Below, piece by piece: positions 55,794 to 63,750 of a DNA stretch of 64,000 nucleotides. Under the pieces are notes generated by a model, which saw only the letters and a program-made list of their open reading frames with translations, was not told where the DNA came from and did not search any database. The stretch is from Frigidibacter mobilis (GTDB taxonomy: Bacteria; Pseudomonadota; Alphaproteobacteria; Rhodobacterales; Rhodobacteraceae), in contig NZ_CP012661.1 in NCBI RefSeq assembly GCF_001620265.1, positions 1,984,001 through 2,048,000 on the forward strand, written 5' to 3'. Position 1 is the stretch's first letter, and each line of letters starts with the position of its first letter. The position numbers and the translations under genes were made by a program.

Positions 55794-56396
55794 CTACAAT
55801 GAGGACCTCTGGAGGCTAGGAAGCCTATACCCATTGCTTTCGCAGACCAGCAGCGCTTGGTGGATACGCAAAACTTCATTAACGATGGGCGCCATTTCAA
55901 AGGACTGTCCGAGCAGCACAAATATCATCGATTTGGTGTAGAAACCCTTAAAAATATGCAGGTAGGTCCCAGGTTCTTCTGGAACGTATCCCACATGCTG
56001 CACTACGAACTCACCGGACTGGTGTTTTGTCAAATATTTGTCCAAGTGTTCATCGAAATGCTCGATAGCGTTTCTTAGATCCTTCATCGAAAGAGGGTTA
56101 CCTACATCTACATCAAATGCTTTCCTAAGTTGCATTGCTCGACCGATGTGCAATGCATCAGGTTTACGACCTCCGGGAAAGAAATATCGCGCAATACATC
56201 CTGCTTGATGTAGAATACTTTGCAGTTGCCTGAGTAGCTCTGATCTATCAAGATCCAACGCGCGCTTGTCTTCGACCGAGACGAGCTTCAGCCATTTGCT
56301 GACTATCTCAATCGAATCTCGAGCTGATTTGGTATGCTGGAGCATGCTGCTTATATAGAGCGCCTCATGAGGCGGTTGAATTGTATCAAAGCTCAC
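55794..56396 (-). CDS. Hypothetical protein with a HEPN-like RNAIEH motif
   Basis: I do not recognise this 200-residue protein from a named family. It is mostly helical and charged. Residues about 108-122 (MKDLRNAIEHFDEHLD) contain R-N-x3-H, the Rx4-6H motif with a polar residue after Arg that marks HEPN-type RNases and toxins. No signal peptide or membrane helix. The GTG start at 56396 has AGGGG six bases upstream; a TTG at 56411 is less likely. Base composition is far lower in GC than its neighbours, with AT-rich flanks, a sign of recent transfer. It lies alone between the convergent takP and TRAP permease genes. A stress or antiphage role is possible but unproven. Confidence 0.7.
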   Translation of the reverse strand: MSFDTIQPPHEALYISSMLQHTKSARDSIEIVSKWLKLVSVEDKRALDLDRSELLRQLQSILHQAGCIARYFFPGGRKPDALHIGRAMQLRKAFDVDVGNPLSMKDLRNAIEHFDEHLDKYLTKHQSGEFVVQHVGYVPEEPGTYLHIFKGFYTKSMIFVLLGQSFEMAPIVNEVLRIHQALLVCESNGYRLPSLQRSSL

Positions 56397-56728
56397 AGGC
56401 GCCCCTTTCAATAGCTACGCATAAACTTGTATTGCTGACCCAAGTTCAGAAATAGAATAATAGGAGAAAACTCAGATCGCGTCTTTCGATCCAATCGCGC
56501 TCACCAGCTCCGTCCAAACTTTCAATAAATGACTACGCAAGATCAAGACCATGAAAAACGTGCCCGAGTTGGTCTGGGCACGGCTCAGCTTAACAAGGTG
56601 GCCTAACAAATCAACCGTGATTGGCGCTTAACCCCACCGTCGGTCCTTTTGGCACGGCCCAACTTGAGCCAAACAAACACCGGCGACCCTTTCGGGCCGC
56701 CGGTCCTGTCGCAGGGGCCGAAGCCCGC
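56397..56728. other. Low-GC gap upstream of the HEPN-like gene, with the permease terminator
   Basis: 332 bases, AT-rich up to about 56600, then returning to high GC. It contains the presumed promoter of the HEPN-like gene (no clear boxes) and the terminator at 56671-56704. No repeat, att site or integrase trace was seen at the composition borders. Confidence 0.5.
56671..56704 (-). terminator. Terminator of the TRAP permease operon
   Basis: On the minus strand, ACCGGCG and CGCCGGT arms with an inner CCC/GGG pair (one mismatch) are followed by GTTTGTTT, 25 bases after the dctM stop. Confidence 0.75.
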
Positions 56729-58498
56729 TCAGTTCGTGGGTGCAGGCGCCTGCAGCCCGGGCGGGAGCCCGAGGCCCGGGGTTGCCGGCGCGGGGGCCGG
56801 GGCAGCGCCGGGTGCGCCGAGGCCGCCTCCAAGACCGCCGCCCAAGCCACCCCCGAGCCCGCCGCCAAGTCCGCCGGCGCCAAGGCCGGGCATCTGCGGC
56901 AGGGTGATGGTCACGTTCGAGGTGTCGATCGCCGGCCCCTTGTAATGCATGACCAGCTGCGGGAACGAGATCACCACCGCGATCATCACGATCTGGATGA
57001 ACACGAAGGGCACCGCCCCCCAGTAGATCTGCGCCGTCGTCACCGGCTGCATCGTCAGGCCCGTCACCTTGTCGATATAGGGCGACTTGGGCGCGACCGA
57101 GCGCAGGAAGAACAGCGCAAAGCCGAAGGGCGGGTGCATGAACGAGGTCTGCATGTTCACCCCCAGGATCACCCCGAACCAGATCAGGTCGATGCCAAGG
57201 CTGGCGGCCGCGGGGGCCAGCAGCGGCACGATGATGAAGGCCAGCTCGAAGAAGTCGAGGAAGAAGGCCAGGAAGAACACCAGCACCGACACCGCGATCA
57301 GGAAACCGGTCTCACCGCCCGGCAGCGAGGTCAGCAGATGCTCGACCCAGATATGGCCGTTGACCCCGTAGAAGGTCAGCGAGAACACCCGCGCCCCGAT
57401 CAGGATGAACATGACGAAGGCCGAGAGCCGCGTGGTCGAGGCCAGCGCCTGGGTGATGACCCCAAGGTTCAGACGGCCCTTGACGCCCGCCAGCACCAGC
57501 GCCCCCACTGCGCCCATCGCGCCGCCTTCGGTCGGCGTGGCAACGCCGAGGAAGATGGTGCCAAGCACGAGGAAGATCAGCGCCAGCGGCGGGATCAGCA
57601 CGATGATGACCTGCTGCGCCAGCCGGGACATGAGGTTGACCTTCAGCGACTTGTCCAGCAGCGCGACGATGTAGATGAAGATCACCGCCGCCGCCGCGCC
57701 CAGAATGTCGGCATTGGCGCCGTGGGTCGGGGACAGCCAGACATGCGCGCCGTAGCCGATCGCCATGCAGGCAGCCAGCGCCACCGCCAGCGAGGTCACG
57801 CCCGAGCCAAGGGTGCGCGCCTCGAGCGGCAGCGCCGGCATCGAGGCGGGGCGGATCACCGACATCACGAACACATAGCCAAGGTAGAGCGAGGTCAGCA
57901 CCATGCCAGGGATCAGAGCGCCCCTGTACATGTCGCCAACCGAACGGCCGAGCTGGTCGGCCAGCACGATGAGAACAAGGCTGGGCGGGATGATCTGCGC
58001 CAGCGTGCCCGAGGCCGCGATCACGCCCGAGGCAATGCGCCGGTCATAGCCGTAGCGCAGCATGATCGGCAGCGAGATCAGGCCCATTGCGATCACCGAG
58101 GCGGCGACAACGCCGGTGGTCGCCGCCAGCAGCGCGCCGACGATGATGACCGCATAGGCAAGGCCGCCGCGGATCGGGCCGAACAGCTGGCCGATGGTAT
58201 CAAGCAGATCCTCGGCCATGCCCGAGCGTTCCAGCAAGATGCCCATGAAGGTGAAGAACGGGATCGCCAGCAATGTCTCGTTCGACAGCACCCCCCACAT
58301 CCGTTCGGGCATCGCGTTCAGAAGAGGCCAGTCAAGGTGGATGGTGCCGCCCGACAGCGGCGCCAGCTCGACCCCGATGAAGAAGAACAACAGGCCGTTC
58401 GCGGCCAGCGCGAAGGCCACCGGATAGCCGATCAGCAGGAAGCCGATCAACGCCAGGAACATGATCGGCGCCATGTTCTGCGCGATGAATTCCATCAT
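56729..58498 (-). CDS. TRAP transporter large permease with a Gly/Pro-rich C-terminal tail
   Basis: A 589-residue DctM-type protein with about 13 helices; key segments are PFFTFMGILLERSGMAEDLLDTIGQLFG, ATTGVVAASVIAMG, IIPPSLVLIVLADQ, GVATPTEGGAMGAVGAL and MQTSFMHPPFGFALFFLR. It is the ion-coupled translocation subunit. The last 55 or so residues are unusual: GGGL units repeated several times, then a Pro/Ala-rich end, coded by a 12-base tandem repeat at about 56790-56895. The start (ATG 58498 or 58495) overlaps the dctQ stop. takP is its probable receptor. Confidence 0.9.
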   Translation of the reverse strand: MMEFIAQNMAPIMFLALIGFLLIGYPVAFALAANGLLFFFIGVELAPLSGGTIHLDWPLLNAMPERMWGVLSNETLLAIPFFTFMGILLERSGMAEDLLDTIGQLFGPIRGGLAYAVIIVGALLAATTGVVAASVIAMGLISLPIMLRYGYDRRIASGVIAASGTLAQIIPPSLVLIVLADQLGRSVGDMYRGALIPGMVLTSLYLGYVFVMSVIRPASMPALPLEARTLGSGVTSLAVALAACMAIGYGAHVWLSPTHGANADILGAAAAVIFIYIVALLDKSLKVNLMSRLAQQVIIVLIPPLALIFLVLGTIFLGVATPTEGGAMGAVGALVLAGVKGRLNLGVITQALASTTRLSAFVMFILIGARVFSLTFYGVNGHIWVEHLLTSLPGGETGFLIAVSVLVFFLAFFLDFFELAFIIVPLLAPAAASLGIDLIWFGVILGVNMQTSFMHPPFGFALFFLRSVAPKSPYIDKVTGLTMQPVTTAQIYWGAVPFVFIQIVMIAVVISFPQLVMHYKGPAIDTSNVTITLPQMPGLGAGGLGGGLGGGLGGGLGGGLGAPGAAPAPAPATPGLGLPPGLQAPAPTN

Positions 58499-59079
58499 TT
58501 GCGGATTTCCTCCACCAGCGCTTCGCCTTCCTTCTCTGCTGCCTCATGGGCAGAGATGAAGGGGGTCGGGTCGTCCATCTGCCCGCGCATGACCGCGATC
58601 TTCTTGATGATCTCGGAAATGCCCTGCAGGAACAGCAGCGAGAAGCCCGCCAGCAGCAACGCCTTGGCCGGCCAGATCACGAGGCCGCCCGAGTTGGTGG
58701 ACACCTCGCCCGAGCGTACCGACATCGAGACATAGGGGATGAACAGATAGAGCATCAGCACCAGGAACGGCATCAGAAAGAACACATGGCCGAACAGGTC
58801 GATCCAGTGCTGGGTCCGGCGCGAGAAGGTGCCATAGACGATGTCGATGCGGATATGCTCGTTCTGCTTCAGCGTGTATGCCGCGGCCAGCAGGAACGCC
58901 GCACCGTACAGATACCATTGCAGTTCCAGCCAGGAATTCGACGACACGTTCATCGTCTTGCGGATCACCGCATTGGTGGCGCTGACCAGCACCGCCACCA
59001 GGATCAGCCAGGACACGGCCTTTCCGATGATCTCGTTCACCCGGTCGATGACTGCAGACAGGGCAAGTAAAACACCCAT
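58495..59079 (-). CDS. TRAP transporter small permease
   Basis: A 194-residue DctQ-type protein with four helices (about 20-40, 55-75, 95-120 and 140-160). The WLELQWYLYGAAFLLAAAYTLKQNEHIRIDI segment is a strong DctQ mark. The ATG at 59079 has AGGGAGG seven bases upstream; a GTG at 59106 overlaps that site and is rejected. It is translationally coupled to the large permease. Its longer form and the segment above resemble subunits paired with TakP-like receptors. Confidence 0.88.
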   Translation of the reverse strand: MGVLLALSAVIDRVNEIIGKAVSWLILVAVLVSATNAVIRKTMNVSSNSWLELQWYLYGAAFLLAAAYTLKQNEHIRIDIVYGTFSRRTQHWIDLFGHVFFLMPFLVLMLYLFIPYVSMSVRSGEVSTNSGGLVIWPAKALLLAGFSLLFLQGISEIIKKIAVMRGQMDDPTPFISAHEAAEKEGEALVEEIRK

Positions 59080-59272
59080 TGCCGTCCTCCCTAAAATCCA
59101 GTTCACCCCTCCGCCACGACGCCGCAGCGGGATCCTGCCTCCCTATGGCCGAGGCATGATTAAGCGTCAATCAGAACGGGCGCAGACGGCCTTGAAAAGA
59201 ACGGTATTCCGGGGCATTGGCTGGCTGCACCGGGGGGTGCGGGCGGCGGCTGCGCCTGCCCGCCGCCCAAGC

Positions 59273-59306
59273 ACGGGGGCGCTGCCCCCGTACCCCCGGG
59301 ATATTT
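59273..59306 (+). repeat. GGGATATTT-type element between opgG and the TRAP permease genes
   Basis: ACGGGGGC-GCT-GCCCCCGT hairpin, then ACCCCCGGGATATTT. A variant of the GAGGATATTT repeat, 27 bases from the opgG stop and in the orientation opposite to that gene. Confidence 0.7.
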
Positions 59307-59332
59307 CCGCCAGCAAGACCCGCAACAGGGCC

Positions 59333-60976
59333 TCAGCGGGCGCGGTCGTATTGGGCGGGCTGCACCTGGCCGAGCCAGGTTTCGGTCAGCGGCGTGCCGT
59401 TGCGCGAGAGATAGGCGCGGATGTCCACCGTCTCGACGCCGGGGGCGGCGATGTCGAAGATCAGCCTCCAGCGATCGGTACCCACCACCGGCAGCGCATA
59501 GGCCTGCACCAGCTTCACCCCTTCGGGCAGCGTGATCTCGGGCGTGACCCCGTCCTGCTGGCCAAGCCCCTTGACCGCGGCCCCCTCGAAATCCACCACC
59601 AGCTTCAGCTGGCCCGCCGGGCGCGGATGGCCGGGAACGCCGCCGGCGCCGATGCGGGTGGCAACGGTGCGTGCCAGCGGGCTTTCCACCGGCGCGTCGA
59701 TGCCCCAGTGCAGGCGATAGTCGAACTGCAGCGCACTGCCGGCCTGCGGCTGTTCGGCCGGGTTCCAGAAGGCGACGATATTGTCATAGATCTCGTCATT
59801 GGTGGGGATCTCGACCAGTTGCACCGCGCCCTTGCCCCAGCCCGACAGCGGCTCGATCCAGACTGCGGGGCGTTTGTCGTAGAACACCCCGTCATCTTCG
59901 TAATTGGCATAGTTCCGGTCGCGCTGGATCAGGCCGAAGCCCTTGATGTCCTGCCCGTAGAAGCTGGAGGTGACGACGCGCGGCGGGTTGTTCAGCGGGC
60001 GCCAGATCTGCTCGCCATTGCCCATCACCATCATCAGACCGTCGGTATCATGCACCTCGGGGCGCCAGTCGAAGCCAAGCACCCGATTGGTTTCCGAGTA
60101 CCAGTACATCGAGGTCAGCGGGCCGATCCCCAGCCGTTCCACCGGGGCGCGGAAGAACAGGCGGCTGGAGATCTCCATGACCTGGCCCTTGCCCTCGGTG
60201 TTCACGATCTTCATCCGGTAGGCGCCGGTGACTGAGGGCCCGTCCATCAGCGCATGGATCACCACGTCGACAGAGCCGTCGGCGGGGTGTTCGATGTAGA
60301 ATTCGGTGAAGCGGGGGAACTCCTCGGGGATCGACATGCCGGTGTTCAATGCCACGCCGCGGGCCGAGAGCCCGTATTGGTGCAGCGCGCCATCGGTGCG
60401 GAAATAGGCACCGCCAAGGAAGCTGATCCAGTCCGTCTTGAGATCCGGGCGCATCAGCCGGAACCCGGCAAAGCCGGCACCCCGGGTCAGGGCGCGGGCA
60501 GGGCTGTCCTCGGGCATGTCGAAGAAGCGCGGATCATAGACCACCTCGCGCGACTGGTCGCCCTCGACCACGCTCATCTTCACCGGGTTGCGGAAATAGG
60601 TGCCGAGATGGAAGAACTGCACCGGCACGTCGCCGACGGTGACGGTCGCCTCGGGGTGGAAGCGGATGCGCCAATGCGCGTCATAGTCGATCCGCTCCAG
60701 CACCTCGGGCTGCGCCACCTGGGGCGGCTGATAGGGCGCGGCGGCCATCGCCTGCGCGCGCGCGGCCAGCAGCTCGAACGAGAAGGGCTGCGGCGCTGCC
60801 AGCGCGGGGGTAAAGGGCGCGGCGCTTTCCGCCGCAACGGGCGTCAGCGTCTCGGCAGCGGCGGCGAGGGGCAGCGCCAGCAGGGCCAGCGCCGAGAGGC
60901 GCAGCAGGGGCAAGAGGCGCACGGTCTGGCGGAACGGGGCGGGAAGGCGCAAGGCGAAACTCCACGGACGGGACAT
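59333..60976 (-). CDS. opgG: Periplasmic glucan biosynthesis protein (OpgG/OpgD family)
   Basis: A 547-residue exported protein: signal peptide about residues 17-41 (LLRLSALALLALPLAAAAE), then the MdoG domain with PFSFELLAARAQAMA, YDAHWRIRFHPEATVTVGDVPVQFFHLG, AGFAGFRLMRP, FLGGAYFRTDGALHQYGLSARGVALNTG and YEDDGVFYDKRPAVWIEP. OpgG is needed for the backbone of osmoregulated periplasmic glucans; OpgD is a paralogue with a Tat signal. No twin-arginine motif is clear, so OpgG is favoured. The glucosyltransferase opgH is not adjacent, unlike in R. sphaeroides opgGIH. The ATG at 60976 gives a proper signal peptide. Confidence 0.88.
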   Translation of the reverse strand: MSRPWSFALRLPAPFRQTVRLLPLLRLSALALLALPLAAAAETLTPVAAESAAPFTPALAAPQPFSFELLAARAQAMAAAPYQPPQVAQPEVLERIDYDAHWRIRFHPEATVTVGDVPVQFFHLGTYFRNPVKMSVVEGDQSREVVYDPRFFDMPEDSPARALTRGAGFAGFRLMRPDLKTDWISFLGGAYFRTDGALHQYGLSARGVALNTGMSIPEEFPRFTEFYIEHPADGSVDVVIHALMDGPSVTGAYRMKIVNTEGKGQVMEISSRLFFRAPVERLGIGPLTSMYWYSETNRVLGFDWRPEVHDTDGLMMVMGNGEQIWRPLNNPPRVVTSSFYGQDIKGFGLIQRDRNYANYEDDGVFYDKRPAVWIEPLSGWGKGAVQLVEIPTNDEIYDNIVAFWNPAEQPQAGSALQFDYRLHWGIDAPVESPLARTVATRIGAGGVPGHPRPAGQLKLVVDFEGAAVKGLGQQDGVTPEITLPEGVKLVQAYALPVVGTDRWRLIFDIAAPGVETVDIRAYLSRNGTPLTETWLGQVQPAQYDRAR

Positions 60977-61372
60977 GTCACCGGCGCTATGTCGCCCGAC
61001 ATGGCAAAAAAGCAAGAGCGATTTGCGCGCAGGCCACGTACCATGCTGCACGCGCAACATTTCGCGCGGGCGCTGTCTTGAAACCGGCCGGGTTCTGCCG
61101 TTTTTGGAACGTCAGGCCTGCCGGACGCCCGTCAGCCAGAAGCGCGCCAGATCGGCATCGAGATCATGGGGGCACCCATGCCCCGCATCGAAACTGTCCA
61201 GCGTGACGGCCACCTGCGCCCATCGTGGCTGCCGGCCAGAATGAGGACCGGCTTCCCAGCCGACAGCAGGGCTATCAATCGACAATCCCCGCGGCGCGGC
61301 CTGCCGCGAAGCCGGGCCTTGCGGCGGTGGCAGCGGTTGGCGATGCTGACCGCGACGCGAGGGAGATTTGCG
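60977..61372. other. 396-base gap with divergent promoters and a hydrolase remnant
   Basis: Between opgG and the alpha/beta hydrolase gene. Apart from the frameshifted remnant at 61112-61280 no coding content was seen. The opgG promoter must lie in 60977-61110. Confidence 0.45.
61112..61280 (-). pseudogene. Possible 3' remnant of an alpha/beta hydrolase gene
   Basis: On the minus strand one frame reads LIALLSAGKPVLILAGSHDGR and, after a one-base shift, the next reads VAVTLDSFDAGHGCPHDLDADLARFW and ends at 61112. Together they look like the last part of an esterase/phospholipase-type hydrolase, with a possible catalytic Asp (SHDG) and His (AGHG). No 5' part is present, since the plus-strand hydrolase gene begins at 61373. 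The call rests on motif likeness only. Confidence 0.35.
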
Positions 61373-62182
61373 ATGCGCGACTGGGACGATGCCTATGCCA
61401 ACGGAGCCTATATCCCGGATGCCGGGGGCTTCGTGCCCCGCTGGCAGGCCGAGGCGGCGGCGTTCCGAAGGGAGGTGGCCGGGTCGGCCCGGCTCGACAT
61501 CGCCTATGGCGCGGGCCCGCGTGCGCGGCTCGACCTGTTCCTGCCGGAGGGTGCGCCGCGCGGGCTCTGCGTCCTCGTGCATGGCGGCTACTGGAAAGCC
61601 TTCGACAAGTCGGTCTGGTCGCATCTGGCGGCAGGGGCGCGGGCGCGGGGATGGGCGGTCGCCCTGCCCTCCTACCCGCTGGCCCCGGAGGCGCGGCTCT
61701 CGCAGATCACTGCCGCCGTCGCCGAGGCGATCACCGTCGCCGCGGGATTGGTGCCGGGGCCGCTGCGGCTGGCGGGGCATTCGGCGGGCGGACATCTCGT
61801 GGCGCGGATGGTCTGTGCCGAGACGCCCTTGCCGGAAGCGGTGGCGGCACGGGTGGAGCATGTGCTGAGCCTCAGCGGCGTGCATGACCTGCGCCCGCTG
61901 CTGGCAACGCAGATGAACGCGACCCTTGGTCTGACGTTGGCCGAAGCGCGGGCCGAGAGCCCTGCCCTTGCCGAACCCCTCGCCGGCACCCGACTGACCG
62001 CCTGGGTGGGGGCGCAGGAGCGGCCCGAGTTCCGCCGCCAGTCGGCGCTGATCGCCAATGCCTGGGCCGGGTTCGACACCGAGACCAGGCTTGTCGAGGC
62101 GCCCGGCCGCCACCATTTCGACGTGATCGCGGATCTGGCGCTGCCCGGCAGCGACCTGACACGCGCCTTCGCGGGGGCGTGA
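61373..62182 (+). CDS. Alpha/beta hydrolase
   Basis: A 269-residue hydrolase of the carboxylesterase/arylformamidase-like group: oxyanion loop LVHGGYWKAFDKS (about residues 64-76), nucleophile elbow LRLAGHSAGGHLVARM (about 128-143), and a C-terminal His in APGRHHFDVIADL. The segment SLSGVHDLRPL is common in kynurenine formamidase-like members. The ATG at 61373 has GAGGGAG about 8 bases upstream; a longer frame from 61166 gives a low-complexity N-terminus and is rejected. It has no operon partner, and substrate is unknown. Confidence 0.85.
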   Translation: MRDWDDAYANGAYIPDAGGFVPRWQAEAAAFRREVAGSARLDIAYGAGPRARLDLFLPEGAPRGLCVLVHGGYWKAFDKSVWSHLAAGARARGWAVALPSYPLAPEARLSQITAAVAEAITVAAGLVPGPLRLAGHSAGGHLVARMVCAETPLPEAVAARVEHVLSLSGVHDLRPLLATQMNATLGLTLAEARAESPALAEPLAGTRLTAWVGAQERPEFRRQSALIANAWAGFDTETRLVEAPGRHHFDVIADLALPGSDLTRAFAGA

Positions 62183-62495
62183 CGGGCGGCGCCGTCAGAC
62201 TCGGACCCGATTCGCCCGCGGCGCGCCGTCGCCCGCGGGTCGCATCCGCGCATTCCCCGCGTGCAGGATCGGCGCCAAGTCCTTGCTCTGGCGCGTCTTC
62301 TGCCCGGAATAGTGGCAGATCGCGGGCACGGTTCCGCTTTCGTTTGCCTGCGAACGAGACTGTTGCCAGATCGCGTGCGAACCGCTTAGCTGCTGTCACA
62401 TGATTGACGTATCGAAGGGATAGGCGTCCGGGCATCGGACCGCCGGACCATGTCGGCGGGCCTGTTCCATTCAACGGACCAATAGGGAGTCTGAG
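62183..62495. other. Promoter region of the last ABC transporter
   Basis: 313 bases with no gene. It holds a direct repeat CAGATCGCG (62316-62324 and 62367-62375) on either side of an imperfect dyad TCGTTTGC-ct-GCGAACGA (62340-62357). These could be a regulator site for the transporter operon; no regulator gene is adjacent in the window. Confidence 0.4.
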
Positions 62496-63602
62496 ATGAA
62501 ATCGACCGTGAAAGCGTCGGGCGCCATTGCCCTCGCCGCGCTGCTGGCCTCGACCGCGATGGTCCAGGCCCAGTCGCTGGCCGAGCTTGAAGCCGCCGCC
62601 AAAGCCGAAGGCATGCTGACCACCATCGCCCTGCCGCATGACTGGTGCGGCTATGGCTCCGTGATCGAGGGCTTCAAGGCGAAGTATCCGGAAATCACCG
62701 TGAACGAGCTGAACCCCGACGCGGGTTCCGCGGATGAACTGGAAGCCATCCGCGCCAACAAGGACAACACCGGCCCGCAGGCGCCGGACGTTATCGACGT
62801 GGGCCTGGCATTCGGTCCGCAGGCGCAGGCCGAAGGGCTGCTGATGCCTTACAAGGTCTCGACCTGGGACGAGATCCCGGCCGAAGTGAAAGATGCCGAT
62901 GGCCACTGGTATGGCGACTATTACGGCGTGATGTCGTTCATGGTGAACAAGGATCTGGTCCCCAACACCCCGACCGACTGGGCCGACCTTCTGAAGCCGG
63001 AATACGCCAACTCGGTCGCGCTGGCGGGTGATCCGCGGGCCTCGAACCAGGCGATCCTTGCGGTTCTGGCCGCCGGCATGTCGACCGGCGCCGAAGCCGG
63101 CACCGCCTCGGGCGGAGCCGGGCTGACCTACTTTGCCGAAATGAACAAGGCGGGCAACTTCGTTCCCGTCATCGGCAAGGCCGGCACCCTGGCCCAGGGC
63201 GCGACGCCGATCGTCGTGATGTGGGACTACAACGCGCTGGCCGCCCGTGACACGCTGGCCGGCAACCCGCCGGTCGACGTCGTGGTTCCGGCCACCGGCG
63301 TTCTGGCCGGTGTCTATGTGCAGGGGATCAGCGCCTATGCGCCGCACCCGAATGCCGCGAAACTGTGGATGGAATACCTCTATTCGGATGAAGGTCAGCT
63401 TGGCTGGCTGAAAGGCTACTGCCACCCGGCCCGCTTCAACGCGATGGCCGCCGACGGCAAGATCCCGCAAGACCTGTTGGACGCGCTGCCGCCGGCGGAA
63501 TCCTACGAGGCCGCCTACTTCCCGACGCTTGCCGAGCAGGACGCGAACAAGTCCGCCGTCACCGCCGGGTGGGACAGCGTTGTCGGTGCCAACGTCCAGT
63601 AA
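62496..63602 (+). CDS. ABC transporter substrate-binding protein
   Basis: A 368-residue periplasmic binding protein with a signal peptide (residues 1-25, ending TAMVQAQ). The fold is of the type II class shared by iron, polyamine and phosphonate receptors: ALPHDWCGYGSVIEGFKAKYP, NPDAGSADELEAIRANKD, APDVIDVGLAFGPQAQAEGLLMPYK and YYGVMSFMVNKDLVP. The ligand cannot be named. The ribosome site AGGGAG lies nine bases before the ATG. A terminator-like hairpin follows, then the permease gene, as usual for such operons. It is distinct in sequence from the broken polyamine receptor at 43.8 kb. Confidence 0.87.
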   Translation: MKSTVKASGAIALAALLASTAMVQAQSLAELEAAAKAEGMLTTIALPHDWCGYGSVIEGFKAKYPEITVNELNPDAGSADELEAIRANKDNTGPQAPDVIDVGLAFGPQAQAEGLLMPYKVSTWDEIPAEVKDADGHWYGDYYGVMSFMVNKDLVPNTPTDWADLLKPEYANSVALAGDPRASNQAILAVLAAGMSTGAEAGTASGGAGLTYFAEMNKAGNFVPVIGKAGTLAQGATPIVVMWDYNALAARDTLAGNPPVDVVVPATGVLAGVYVQGISAYAPHPNAAKLWMEYLYSDEGQLGWLKGYCHPARFNAMAADGKIPQDLLDALPPAESYEAAYFPTLAEQDANKSAVTAGWDSVVGANVQ

Positions 63603-63617
63603 CGGCTGAAAGCCGCC

Positions 63618-63652
63618 GCCCGCTCCGCGCCGATGCGCGGGGCGGGCTTTTT
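63618..63652 (+). terminator. Hairpin terminator after the binding-protein gene
   Basis: GCCCGCTCCGCGC-CGAT-GCGCGGGGCGGGC (one T-G pair) followed by TTTTTG, 16 bases after the stop. It probably reduces transcription into the permease genes. Confidence 0.88.
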
Positions 63653-63750
63653 GTACCAAGTCCGGGGCAGGCTGTCCCCTGCAGGCCGCCTCCGCCTTCG
63701 CAGATTCTTCGTGCAGACCCCTCCCTTCAGCCCCCTTTCACAGGCACCGG

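Noticed and set aside
56790..56895. CRISPR-like array
   Set aside because: The short tandem units are coding GGGL repeats in the permease gene; no spacers of constant length and no cas genes.
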